This document shows positions 53,957 through 63,950 of a stretch of 64,000 bases of DNA, piece after piece. Source of the DNA: Clusia tigrina (Eukaryota; Arthropoda; Insecta; Diptera; Clusiidae). A program made the translations under genes and the position numbers. The notes below the pieces were generated by a model that saw only the letters and a list, made by a program, of their open reading frames with translations, had not been told where the DNA came from and made no database searches. Location of the stretch: positions 558,001-622,000 of the forward strand of contig CAKKTE020000093.1 of the NCBI GenBank assembly GCA_920105625.2. The letters run 5' to 3'. Every line of letters starts with the position of its first letter. Position 1 is the stretch's first letter.

Positions 53957-55049
53957 CTCCTTCCTTACTTCGCGGTGGGAAAGACACGGTGTAGTAGGGT
54001 TTCAATTCGCTGATATGGGCTGTCTTCGTCTCCTTGCTTCCCTCCCTTTTCATCTGGACAATAACTGGGGAGGTGAAGGTGTCTACACGATACGGTCCAT
54101 CGTAACGTGGGGCCAAATTGGCAGTGAAGTGGTCGGTGGCCTTGGACAAATAGTGCTGTCTTACTAACACCAATTGTCCGACTTCTGGTTTCCACATTCG
54201 GCGTCGCAGATTATAATATCTTCTTTGATCCTGTGTTGCTCGTTCCAAGTTTTGCCTCACGATGCGATAAGCTTCTTATAGTTGATCTACTCGTTCGTTA
54301 GCAGTCTGTGGGGTTAGCCCTGTACGCAACGTTGTCTCATCGTACAGCGCCTTTGGTAGTCGCGGTTCACGCCCCTGTACCAGATAAGCCGGACTGTATC
54401 CCGTTGTCTCCGATACACTAGTATTAATGGCAAGAGTCAATTCGGGAAGCAAGTCGTCCCACTTCTGCTGCCGTTGACTCGCAAATTGGGCCACCATAGT
54501 CTTGATGGTGCGATTGGTGCGTTCCACCGCATTTTCCTGCGGAGTGTAGGGCGCCGTGAACTGTTGTTTGATGCCATAGCCTTCGGTAAACCGGCGGAAC
54601 GCTCGACTACTGAATTGAGACCCATTGTCCGTCACTAGGATTTTGGGTACTCCAAAACGGGACAGGATGAGTTCCCGGAAAGCCCGTTGCAGTGTCTCGG
54701 TGGTGCTTTTCGGAGGGGGGGCCATCTCGGTCCATTTGGAGAATTTATCGAAGAACACGCCTTGCATGGTGTTACCATGTGTGGAACGGGGTAAAGGTCC
54801 GACAAGGTCGGCGCACAAAACAGACCAAGGCTCAGTGGGGATGTGGCTCAACATTTTCCCAGCTGGTTGTTGGTGGCTGCTTTTATATCGTTGGCAGGAG
54901 GAGCATTGACGCACGTATCGACTTGTATCGCGGAATAGCCCCGGCCAGTAATATCGGTTGGCTATCCGTGCTATTGTTTTTCTGATGCCTAAGTGTCCTG
55001 CCGTAGGTGCATAGTGATTTTCCTGTAGGACCCGGTTCCTGAGCATTCT
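53957..55049 (-). pseudogene. Gypsy 2 integrase, nearly intact core
   Basis: Frame 55046-54276: ENHYAPTAGHLGIRKTIARI and YVRQCSSCQRYK give the H-H-C-C zinc domain. The catalytic residues lie in VLCADLVGPLPRST (D), ILVTDNGSQFSSRAF (D) and PYTPQENAVERTNRTIKTM (E). A stop near 54276 separates the C-terminal GPY/F-type module (54260-53952; LAPRYDGPYRVDTF, KTAHISELKPYY). All three acidic catalytic residues remain. Confidence 0.9.
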
Positions 55050-55640
55050 TGGTACACACAGTTTCCACGGGATGCAATCTTCGTCGCCACGATAACTCGG
55101 GATGTGCTGTATAACTGTCCACCTTCCAACTGGTAGTCAGCATATTTCTCCGGCCTAGCGATGATCTCTGCTTTATGTTTCTGCCACCAGGGGCAGTCTG
55201 GTTCTGTTCGGTCCTCAATGGTAATGGTGCAGGCGGCTTCTGTTGGCTGTCTAGACAAGGCGTCGGCTAACACGTTTAATTTTCACTTCCGGTATTGCAC
55301 GTCGAATGAGTACTGTTGTAGTTCAAGGGTCCATCTTGCGATACGACCTGCAGGGCTTTCTATGGAATTCAGCCACTTCCGTGACAGGTGATCCGTAATG
55401 ACCGTGAAGTAGTATCCCTCAAGGTAAGGTCGCATCTTTCTGATACCTCATACGATGGCTAAGCACTCTTTTTCTGTGGTTAGTTTCGCTCTGCATTATT
55501 TAAGTGGCGTAGGCTATCACGAGCTCCACCCCGTCGACTTATTGGGTGAGCACCGCGCCCAGTCCGTAGTCGCTTGCGTCGGTCTGGAGCACAAACTTCC
55601 TAGTAAAATCCGGACACGCCAGGACTGGTGTCTCTGTCAA
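55050..55640 (-). pseudogene. Gypsy 2 RNase H region, decayed
   Basis: Minus-strand frames between RT and integrase contain pieces such as [20 protein letters not shown] text around 55590-55540 and LADALSRQPTEAACTI (55270-55225), the usual boundary of RNase H and integrase. Stops and frame changes are frequent, so the domain is not readable in one frame. Confidence 0.65.
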
Positions 55641-57094
55641 TTAATGCTTGAACTGTTCGAACGCGTCTTGCTGCTCTCCAGCCCACTTGAAGTGTTTACC
55701 CTTTTTTAGTAATAGTGTTAACGGGTGTACCGTCTTGGCGAAGTCTGGGACAAAACGCCGATACCATGACGCTACTCCCAGGCAGTGTCGCACCTCTCGT
55801 ATATTTTGGGGTGGTTTTAGCTCTCTGATGGCAGCGATTTTATCTGGGTCAGTGTGGATGCCTTGGTCACTGACCACGTGTCCCAAATACTTCAATTTCT
55901 TCTGGAAGAACACGCATTTGTCCTTATTCAATTTAAGGATGGCTTTTCGCAGGCGACGGAATACTTCGGCTACATTCTGTTGGTGCTCTTCCAGTGTGCG
56001 CCCTGTGACGATGATATCATCCAGGTATGCGAAAGCGTGCGGATCCATTTCGGGACCTATTACCTGGTCTAAAGCTCGTTGAAATGTCGCAGGTGCTGAA
56101 TGTAGCCCGAATTGCATTACCTTCCATTGGAAGAGTCCGCGGCCTGGCACCGTGAATGCGGTATACTCTTTGCTGTGGTCATCCATGGGTATCTGCCAGT
56201 ACCCATTCTTCAGATCGAGGCTGCAGATGTATTTCGCCTCCCGTAAGCGGTCCAGTATGTGCTGTATTCTGGGCAACGGATATGCATCGGGTATAGATCT
56301 GGCATTCAGTTGTCTGTAATCTAGCATAATCTCCACCTCCCATCTTTCTTGCGCACGAGGACAATTGGTGCACTATGTGGGCTATGTGAAGGCTCTATAC
56401 ATCCGTTTTTCAATAGTTCGTCCACTTCGGCGTTGATTACTTCCTGCTGTGCAGGATTCCTGGGGTAATAACTTTGCTTTATTGGCCTGTCATCGAGCAT
56501 TTTGTGTGCTGTAATGTTGGCTACTCCAGGTTTGTCTTCAAATTTACCTAGCTCGGTCTTCAGAAATGTTTCTTTCTCCGTGATGGCCTCTTCTTGAATG
56601 GTTGTGCACTGTGTAAAGTCGCTGTTTTGCACGCCCCCAACCTGAGGTCCCAGCATGATATCTTGGTCACCGCATTCGATTTTTATTCCCATTGTCGACA
56701 TGCAATCGAGTCCCAGAAGGAGGTCGTCTGTGGCGTCCGACATTATGAGTAGCTCGAAGTCGCAGTTTCGCCCCCCTAACTGTATGTTCACTTGAAGCAC
56801 CTCAGTGACCTCTCGGGTGCGTCCGTCGGCCATAAGTGCACGTATGTGTGTAGATGTTACCCTACCAGTGGTTGCACGTAACTGGCGGCTAAGGCTTTCG
56901 CTGATGAAACTTCGAGTGGCTCCTGTATCAATGGTGGCGTTGGTGGTGTAGGTGCCAATGGAGACAGTGACACAGATGCGCTGCCCATCGCAGCGCAACG
57001 CACTTATTGTTGGTGAGGCCGGATGCTTGTGGGCTGTGTCGGGCCTCGTTACTGACGACAGCCTTGCCAGTTTCCCGTTTGGGCTTTGAAGCAC
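55641..57094 (-). pseudogene. Gypsy 2 protease and reverse transcriptase
   Basis: Protease motif ATIDTGATRSFISESLSRQL (56945-56885) and LLLGLDCMSTMGI; the RT entry is IKQSYYPRNPAQQEVINAEV and PHSAPIVLVRKKDGRWRLC. A frameshift near 56330 is followed by LDYRQLNARSIPDAYPLPRI, SLDLKNGYWQIPMDDHSKEY, FGLHSAPATFQRALDQVI, the intact catalytic FAYLDDIIVTGRT (about 56030-55990), and KYLGHVVSDQGIHTDPDKI, then the RNase H approach KGKHFKWAGEQQDAFEQFKH. RT residues are intact but split over two frames. Confidence 0.9.
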
Positions 57095-58258
57095 TCAACA
57101 GTCCTGGTTCCCAGCTTGCCACAGTCCCAACAGAATAGAATCTGTGCATTACGGCAGTAGCGCGCGACGTGTCCATTCTGTCCGCAACGCCGACAGGGAG
57201 TGCGTACGTCTATCATGGTGTTAGCATTGGTATCGGTCGTTGGTAGGACCTGCCGACTCCGAGTCTTCCTTTGTGTGGTATGCTCGATTCTGATTTGTGG
57301 AATAAGTCCTCTTGGTTGTGGTGTAGGTGCTCTTGGTTGTGGCATATGTGTTCTGGGTTGTGGCGTGGGTGTTCTGGGTACATCATGGGCACTCCGTATG
57401 CCCTCCAAATCTTCCGCCATGCTCACTAGTTCCTCCAGCGTCGTAGTCTTTTCGGCGCACGTACCATTGGTACTCCTCCAGACTGTTCTTAAATATTCGT
57501 TCTAGCTTCTGTTCTTCTGAATACCCAGCGTGTCCCATGAGGTCCTGGACTTCTACCACATATAGTTTGAATGGTTCCCGGGGCTTTTGTCTTCGCTGGC
57601 GAATCTCGTCATCGAGTTTTTCAAAGTACCTCGCTGGTAGAAAGAATTTCAAGAAGTATTTCCTGAACGAGTCCCAGTTGCTCCACGATCTGTTGTTGTT
57701 TCTGTGCCATAACAACGCACGCTGTTTCAATAATTCCGGCATGGTACGCGGGAGTAGATTCTTGTCGAGTCGGTACACTTCCGACAGCTCCTCCATTCGT
57801 TCCAGAAACGCCAGGGGGTCACGGCCACCATCATACTTAATGGACCATTTCCTTACATGATCAATGATAACGGCGTGTGGTGCAGCTACATGGCGTGGCT
57901 GTTCCACGGCCGTTGGTGACACAGCGCGATGCAGTGAGTTCCTCCGAAACTCTGCCTCCCATGCCGCTGGTATTTCACCTGTGAATATATGGCCTGACCT
58001 GTCCACGCTCAGCGTATCGCGGGTACCTATGGGCGTAGCCGGCTTGGGTGACGTACTCCTGACGTACCTGGATTTTAGCTTCTCTAAACGGTTTTGTTGC
58101 TCTTGAGTCAATTCTGTCTCCGTGAAGAACTCTGCGAGTCGCTTACGGAGTTCTTCCACGGTACCTGTAGCTTCTACATCGAATTCCACACAGAAAAGCA
58201 CCAGCTCCTCCTTACGCAGCGAGTACAGCCAGCTTGTTTTCACCATCCTGTGCTTCAC
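57049..58258 (-). pseudogene. Gypsy 2 gag, frameshifted
   Basis: ATG at 58258 (MKHRMVKTSWLYSLRKEEL) begins a capsid-like protein: AVIIDHVRKWSIKYDGGRDP, LAFLERMEELSEVYRLD, WHRNNNRSWSNWDSFRKYF, FFLPARYFEKLDDEI and REPFKLYVVEVQDLM. A frameshift at about 57440 leads to a Pro/Thr/Gln-rich stretch and the knuckles CRRCGQNGHVARYC and CWDCGKLGTRTVEC (57200-57090). The second lacks the histidine, as some gypsy families do. The frame ends at 57049. Confidence 0.85.
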
Positions 58259-58447
58259 TTAGATGATGATGAAGACAATGGGTGTGCGTGTGTGTTGTCA
58301 GCAGATGCTAAATCGGCATTCCTCTGTGTGACTGCGTAGATCGACGTAGTTCTCTGGCACTCTTTGGATCTATTACGTAGGAGTTCTATGCGTTGAATTT
58401 CTTTTGAAAGTCCGATGCGGTGAACTTCTGGTTTTTTTTTTATTATT

Positions 58448-58463
58448 CCTTGCTCGGGCGCCA
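58448..58463 (-). promoter_or_regulatory. Gypsy 2 primer binding site
   Basis: Minus strand TGGCGCCCGAGCAAGG starts one base from the 5' LTR. TGGCGCCC is a usual gypsy-type primer site (tRNA 3' end complement). The tRNA is not assigned. Confidence 0.75.
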
Positions 58464-58464
58464 C

Positions 58465-59015
58465 TGTAACGGCTCAATTTTCCGCCGGGGTAAGCTCGCC
58501 GGATAACCAGGTATTGTATACAGAATTTATACCCAGAAACCTCAAGGATCCTTGAAGTTCTTCGTGGTTCCTTGAAAGTCCTTAATCGCAACAAGTCCTT
58601 GGATTATCCTTGGATAATTAGTCCTGCACTTGGATTATCCTTGGGTATTATTTAGTCCTTATTCGCAACAAGTCCTTGGATTATCCTTGGATATTATTTA
58701 GTCCTGCACTTGGATTATCCTTGGATATTATTTAGTCCTGCAACGCATTTTCCAGAGCTGAGGGAAAAACTCAGCAACTTTCAGGGGTCGTATACAAAAA
58801 TTATTAATATAAAATCCTGTGAGTTAAATTTGCTCGTTGTCTTTGTTTAAAATACCGATTGTGAAGTGTTTTTTAAATATTTTCCGCTCTCTATTCTTGC
58901 CAATCCCCTCACTACTGCGCGTTTAATCGACTTTATAGCTTTCTTTTGCCTACTAGTGTTTTTTATAGGTTTTTGTGTGAGTGAAATTTGTCAGTTGGCA
59001 AATTTCATCTTCACA
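58465..59015 (-). repeat. Gypsy 2 5' LTR
   Basis: 551 bp, same ends; small substitutions and short indels against the 3' LTR (for example TTGGATAATTAGTCC where the other has TTGGATATTATTTAGTCC). The same internal tandem repeats are present at 58587-58745. Confidence 0.93.
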
Positions 59016-59679
59016 CGTTTCGTAATAAGGTTAGGGAAGAAGTTATTGATATCACTATGGCCACTGTATCTGATATCATAAGGGTCGACAATTGGAGAGT
59101 ATCTGACGCCTGCTCCATTTCGGATTATAGTCGGATACGCTTCTCAGTCTACTCAGAGGTAGATACCCCACCGGTTTTTAGGAACCCAAAAGAGACTGAC
59201 TGGTCTAAATTCTCAAGACTGGCGACCCAAAAACTTACTTTGATGAAAGTCAAAGTCGGCGGAGGGTATGCTTTGAACATTGTCAAGGCGGTAGGTCATC
59301 TCAAGGGAATATTAAAAAAATCTGTTGAACTATCTTGTCCTTTGACTAGGCAGCGAGCTAAACCAAAACTGGTTTGGAGTTCGAAGTTTTTAGGAAAAAG
59401 TCAACAGGACTCTTCAACAAGGCCAAAAATAGTCGGCTGGAAGAAGATTGGCAAAACTATAGTCAGTTTTAATGAATACAAAAGTAAAATTAAGGCTGCA
59501 AAAAGGGAGTCCTGGCAGCAGTTCTGCGGAACTCTGGAGTCGGTCAATGAGGCATCAAGACTTAGGAAAATTCTGTCCAGAACCACGACGGTTCTCGGCA
59601 GTGTCAGGAGTGTCTAGAGGTTTTGATGGACAAACACTTTCCAGGTTGCACGGACTCATACACCGTCGATACTTTTGTG
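59016..59679 (+). pseudogene. LINE B: endonuclease end and linker
   Basis: Resumes after gypsy 2: FRNKVREEVIDITMATVSDI, VDNWRVSDACSISDYSRI (the C-terminal Asp/His-region of the endonuclease), then PVFRNPKETDWSKFSRL and the linker EYKSKIKAAKRESWQQFCGT, LRKILSRTTTVLGS and MDKHFPGCTDSYTVDTFV. Frame changes at about 59390-59470 and 59610. The element is cut at 59679 by the gypsy 3 LTR; no RT follows in the window. Confidence 0.8.
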
Positions 59680-60180
59680 AGTTAGAATCAAGCTGCCTGC
59701 GAGTAGTTGACTCACAGCACCGACTCCTAACACATACTACACATTTGTTGTGGTTAGCTTTTATTTAGCACATATTATTAGGGTGCGAGTATTATAAATA
59801 ACCAGAATTTATGTACTAATGATTATGTAAACTTTTAGGGTGTTACAGTTCCGCAGTCGAGTCGACGAGGGGCATTGGAATTTAGAATGCACCATCGACA
59901 TTTTTACAGTAAAGTAGATTAGTTGGCTTGACCAACTGACACCAATTAGCAGGTGCGAAACTGGAACACCAGAAAGGTCAGTACGTAGACTGAAAGTGCT
60001 CGTTGTAAATAGTATGTAAGATTATGATTTTAACAATAAAGAGAATTGATGTTTTGGAACAAAAAGAGTGAGTGTTGTTTATACTGTGAATAAGTGTTAG
60101 GTTTGCAGCTTCACGCACGCCCAGGACATGCAGCCAGAGAATGCTCCCCGAGGACACCAGCAAATACGGGCCCCAAAATT
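59680..60180 (+). repeat. Probable gypsy 3 5' LTR
   Basis: Starts AGTTAGAATCAAG right where LINE B is cut and ends CCCCAAAATT right before the primer site, 501 bp. AATAAAG (about 60035-60042) could be a poly(A) signal. No second LTR in the window for comparison. Confidence 0.6.
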
Positions 60181-60181
60181 T

Positions 60182-60195
60182 TGGCGCAGCCGGTC
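60182..60195 (+). promoter_or_regulatory. Gypsy 3 primer binding site
   Basis: TGGCGCAGCCGGTC, one base after the LTR. Very similar to the tRNA-Ser type site TGGCGCAGTCGG of 17.6/297. Confidence 0.7.
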
Positions 60196-60484
60196 TTAAG
60201 GACCTACAGGAGGAATCCCAGGGCAAGGAACCCTGAAGCAGGGAAGCATCCTGCAACAAATTTGAAGGATAACCCAGGGCGGAGGACCCTGAAGCGGAGA
60301 TGTCATTAGACAAGATAATGGTGAGTAGAGAGTATAGTAGCGTAGTTTAAGTAGATACTTCTGCGATCCTGAAGGCGCCGTAGCGCTGGTCAAAGAAGTC
60401 GCAACCTATAGGAGCGTTTCCGCTGTTGCACGCAGCTTTGTATGGGCAACCATAAACCGTCAGTATGATAGGACGGCCTATGTA
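60196..60484 (+). other. Gypsy 3 leader, first part
   Basis: Contains two similar blocks, AGGGCAAGGAACCCTGAAGC (60218) and AGGGCGGAGGACCCTGAAGC (60276). No gene. AATGGTGAGTAGAG at about 60317-60330 resembles a splice donor, but its use is speculative. The leader resumes at 62137. Confidence 0.4.
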
Positions 60485-60706
60485 CAGTTGTGTTCATGAA
60501 AATAGTAGTGCAGCGGCTCATAATATTTACAATACTGTTTTGACATGTTCAGTCTAGCAAATTGAACACATGTGTATTGTTTTTGTAGAACAGAATGTTA
60601 AGAACAAAAAAACGAAAAAATACCGCTACTTTTGTTTCTTTTTTTTCTTTCGTCGATCACTTTTGATAAATGCACCAGAAACAGGTTTTCATTAGAATAG
60701 TAGTGC
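60485..60706. repeat. Left IR/DR of the Tc1-like element
   Basis: Outer motif 60485-60511 and inner motif about 60681-60706 (ATTAGAATAGTAGTGC). Both are oriented the same way, likely transposase binding sites. Confidence 0.85.
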
Positions 60707-60839
60707 TTTATGTGAATAGTTGCAAAATATTAATAATAGTACAAAAAATTAATAATAGTTGACGAAAGTAAGTGCAATATAGTAATAAAAAATTACGATG
60801 ACAGAAATTTACTGCAATTGCGAAGTTCTTTAATTTTTA

Positions 60840-61835
60840 GTGGGTAGAGGAAAGCATTGCTCGATCGAGAAAAGAGACTTAATAGTTAGGCTGAGAAATG
60901 AAGGCAAAACATACAAAGAAATTGAAAGAATTGTTGGATGCACTGCCACTATGGTATTTAATGCTATTAAATACGAGAATAAGACTGAACGCCGTGGTTG
61001 TAAGCGGAGGACGACAGTTTTGGAAGATAGACGAATTGTGCGATATAGCAAGATGAAGCCTTCAGCATCCTCCAAGATGATTAAAAAGGATTTAAACTTA
61101 TCAGTCAGTGCCGTAACAGTACGTCGTCGACTAATAGAGCAAAATTTGTTTGCGAGAAGCCCTAGAAAGGTGCCACTTTTGACGAAAAAGCACGTGGTTG
61201 CAAGATTGAAATTTGCTAAAAGCCATATGGACTGGCCCCCCCAAAAGTGGCGCAATATATTGTGGACAGACGAGAGCAAAATAGTTTTATTTGGTGGAAC
61301 AGGCTCCAGGCAGTATGTTCGACGTCCACCAAACACAGAATACCAACCACAATACACTACGAAAACAGTTAAACATGGTGGGCTGAGCATAATGGTATGG
61401 GCTTGTTTTTCGTATACTGGTGTTGGCCCGATTCATATGATTAATGGCATCATGGACAAAACTGTATACGTTGACATACTAAAATGTACAATGCTACCAT
61501 ATGCCAGTTGGGAAATGCCTGTAAAATGGACATTCCAGCAGGATAATGACCCCAAACATACCAGCAAACTAGCTAAGGACTGGTTTGCATCTGAAAAGAT
61601 CGAAGTTATGCCATGGCCCCCTCAGTCTCCGGATCTTAATCCGATAGAAAATTTGTGGGGAGATGTTAAACGAATAGTATCTACTGCAAGTCCTTCCAAC
61701 AGAGCCCAACTATGGCAGGTGGTTCAAGAGGCATGGGCTCAAATTCCCGTAAAGCGTTGCATGGACCTTATTGACTCTATGCCACGCCGGTGCGACGCCG
61801 TAATTAAAAATAAAGGATTTACTACTAAGTACTAG
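60840..61835 (+). CDS. Tc1-like transposase, DD34E, start codon changed to GTG
   Basis: 331 codons without a stop. The N-terminus (GRGKHCSIEKRDLIVRLRNE, YKEIERIVGCT) and SASSKMIKKDLNLSVSAVTV, VRRRLIEQNLFARSPRKVPL form the two helix-turn-helix DNA-binding units. The catalytic core has NILWTDESKIVLFGG (D), WTFQQDNDPKHTSKLAKDWF (D) and PDLNPIENLWGDVK (E), with exactly 34 residues between second D and E. The frame begins at a GTG (60840-60842) preceded by an in-frame TAG, where relatives have ATG; the next ATG is about 37 codons in. It would bind the terminal repeats and move the element into TA sites. Otherwise intact; translation depends on whether GTG or the inner ATG works. Confidence 0.93.
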   Translation: MGRGKHCSIEKRDLIVRLRNEGKTYKEIERIVGCTATMVFNAIKYENKTERRGCKRRTTVLEDRRIVRYSKMKPSASSKMIKKDLNLSVSAVTVRRRLIEQNLFARSPRKVPLLTKKHVVARLKFAKSHMDWPPQKWRNILWTDESKIVLFGGTGSRQYVRRPPNTEYQPQYTTKTVKHGGLSIMVWACFSYTGVGPIHMINGIMDKTVYVDILKCTMLPYASWEMPVKWTFQQDNDPKHTSKLAKDWFASEKIEVMPWPPQSPDLNPIENLWGDVKRIVSTASPSNRAQLWQVVQEAWAQIPVKRCMDLIDSMPRRCDAVIKNKGFTTKY

Positions 61836-61911
61836 TCATTAAAACATGTTGAGAACATCTAAAATATTGTTTAACTTGAACTTTGTTGTTTTTTTTTAAC
61901 TTTGTAATAGA

Positions 61912-62134
61912 CACTACTATTTTCGTGAACAGCACCATTTTCAAATTTTAATTTGAAAATGCCCTTGTAACGAAAGTCAATAAATGTATATAATTAAAAA
62001 AACTGTAAATATTCTAGAAAATATATGTTAAATTCTATTTTCACAATTTTAAAAGCGTAAATTGTAGATTTCTTTTTATTTCACACTTTAATACTCTCAA
62101 CTCAACGGCACTACTATTTTCATGAACACAGCTG
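61912..62134. repeat. Right IR/DR of the Tc1-like element
   Basis: Inner motif CACTACTATTTTCGTGAACA (61912-61931) and outer motif CACTACTATTTTCATGAACA (62109-62128), mirror images of the left end. Confidence 0.9.
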
Positions 62135-62136
62135 TA

Positions 62137-62879
62137 TGTCGTCGTAGCTGTGAGGATTTTTTTTGTAGGGGAATCGTGTTTGTTTGTCGATAGGGACATT
62201 TATATTGTTTTTAAATTGTTTTAATTTATATTATTTTAAAATTGATTTAAATATTTGGAATTGTAAGCTTAGGGTATTAGGTGAAAATATTTCAAGAGGT
62301 GCAGGCAACACGGGTTGTTGCATCAAAATGTTTGTAGTTCGGAAATTACGATTTGCGTAGCAATGTTGAAGAAAAAATGTAAATGCTATTATTACGTGGT
62401 GCATACGTTACGGATCCTGTTGAATACCGTTTTTGAATATGGATTCAAATGTCCGGGAATGAATCAAGACACTTTTGCCTGTAAATCCCATTTCGGTTTT
62501 TGCGAACATATAGCTTTTTCTATAGATTTTTGGGAGTATTAAAGATGGTGAGAGGAAATCAAGAAGTATCTGTGAGGAACTCAAGGACAAATTTGCATTG
62601 ATGGAAGGACTTAATGGACGCCGGTAGACAGCGGATATGGAACTTGTGATGGAAGATAAGTAAAGAAAGAATATATATAAAGATAGAATTTACGGTGGAA
62701 TGTTTTTTAATAAATTTGTATTGAATCATTAAGTAAGATTGAATAAAATATTGGAATAAGTTTACAACAAGTTTTAACAATTATTGGGTTTTATTTGTAA
62801 TTGGGATGAACAGATGGATGGAGATTTTTCCTTGAGATTGGGTTGTTCAAAGGGATATTTATTGAATTAGGCATAGTCC
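62137..62879 (+). other. Gypsy 3 leader, second part
   Basis: Continues the leader after the Tc1-like insertion. AT-rich, no recognisable gene. A frame at 62315-62542 is Cys-rich without known motif and looks accidental. Confidence 0.4.
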
Positions 62880-63950
62880 ATGGGACTCTCGAAAGAAGTG
62901 AAGGAGTTGCTGAAATCCGAGGAAGTGGTGGGTAAAGAGATCCAGGGGTTGATTTCAAACTTCAGGAAGGAGCGGAAGGATGTCAAAAACGTGAAGCACT
63001 ATCACAGACGCATCACAGAGTTGTGAGGTTTGGTGGAAAAATTTAACAGCAACCTCGCAAAATTGCTGCCGCACAAGGAGCACTGTAGGGACGAGTACTT
63101 TGCGACGGGTTTTCATGGATATGTGGAAAATTTAGTGTCAGGGTGGCTTAAAGTATTCGAGACGGAATTGGCAACGATTGAGGCACCGAGTGGGTCTCCG
63201 TTAAAATGAAAAGAAGACGCACAGGACGAGTTAAGAGCAGTAAGAACAGATGTGAATTTTTTCATCGAGAGGGTACTCGAGCAGTTCGAAGCAACTACGA
63301 GCAGAGAAGAAGCTCAGGAATTGTGGAAACAGGCGAACGCCAGAGGAGCTGTGTCACCGTTAGAAGTAGCGGATCAAGCCTTAACGGCAATCCAAAAAGG
63401 GATAGAAGAAAAGTTGTTCAAATTTCATGAGAAAACAGAAGATTTGAGAGCACAAAAGGAGTATCTTGAGAATAAGGTAAAGGAACTTTCTCAGAAGGTG
63501 ACGGAAACAGAGGAAGCAGCAGCGCTGTTGGAAAAGGAGTATGCGGAATTAAAAAGAGGACGGGCGACCAATAGGACCTCACCGAAAAAGGAGAGATCAA
63601 AATCAGCATCGGCTGGATTTACACAGACAGTATTGACATTGCCTCCTGAAGTTCGCTCGCCGGAATATTTAAAACCAGAAGGGATTAGCCGCATGGTAAA
63701 GCCAAGATTAGTTTTTAGTGAAGAAAGGCAAACGGAATTTTTGTCTGACGCATCTGAAATCGGTGTCGAGCCATTTTCTCCAGGAAGTCCGACAAATAAA
63801 AATCAGGGATTTCCGCAAACAGAGCCAGAAGCAGTAGCAATACAGCAAAGCCCCAATACTGTGGACAGTATTTCACCTGTACGAGCAAGCGGTCGCAGAT
63901 TAATCAGTTTGAGTTACTGGTCAAGTACATTTCAGATCCGGGAGAAGTGA
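62880..63950 (+). pseudogene. Gypsy 3 gag-like protein with two in-frame stops
   Basis: A single frame of 356 codons from ATG 62880 (MGLSKEVKELLKSEEVVG) to the stop at 63948-63950, broken by TGA at 63024-63026 and TGA at 63207-63209. It is rich in Lys and Glu, with a likely coiled coil (QALTAIQKGIEEKLFKFHEK, ENKVKELSQKVTETEEAAAL, 63380-63530) and a Ser/Pro-rich tail. No zinc knuckle. The position after LTR, primer site and leader argues for gag; the residues alone do not identify it. Both stops could come from single CGA/AGA/GGA-to-TGA changes. Confidence 0.5.

Larger units (their letters stand above)
53401..59015 (-). mobile_element. Gypsy retrotransposon 2, full-length
   Basis: LTRs at 53401-53956 and 58465-59015 (about 550 bp, TG/CA ends), CGTT on both sides (53397-53400 and 59016-59019), primer site and purine tract next to the LTRs, and gag, protease, RT, RNase H and integrase in Ty3/gypsy order on the minus strand. 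Excising the element and one CGTT restores the LINE B reading frame (QPTF then RNKVREEVID). Frameshifts in gag, RT and RNase H make it non-functional, but no domain is fully missing. Confidence 0.95.
60485..62134 (+). mobile_element. Tc1-like transposon with IR/DR ends
   Basis: 1650 bp flanked by TA (60483-60484 and 62135-62136). The terminal 27 bases (CAGTTGTGTTCATGAAAATA and on) match the inverted right end with one mismatch. Each end also has a second, inner copy of the CATGAAAATAGTAGTG-type motif: 60681-60706 on the left and 61912-61936 on the right, about 190-200 bp from the outer ones. Direct repeats inside inverted repeats are known from several Tc1-like elements. Transposase at 60840-61835. 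Confidence 0.95.
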
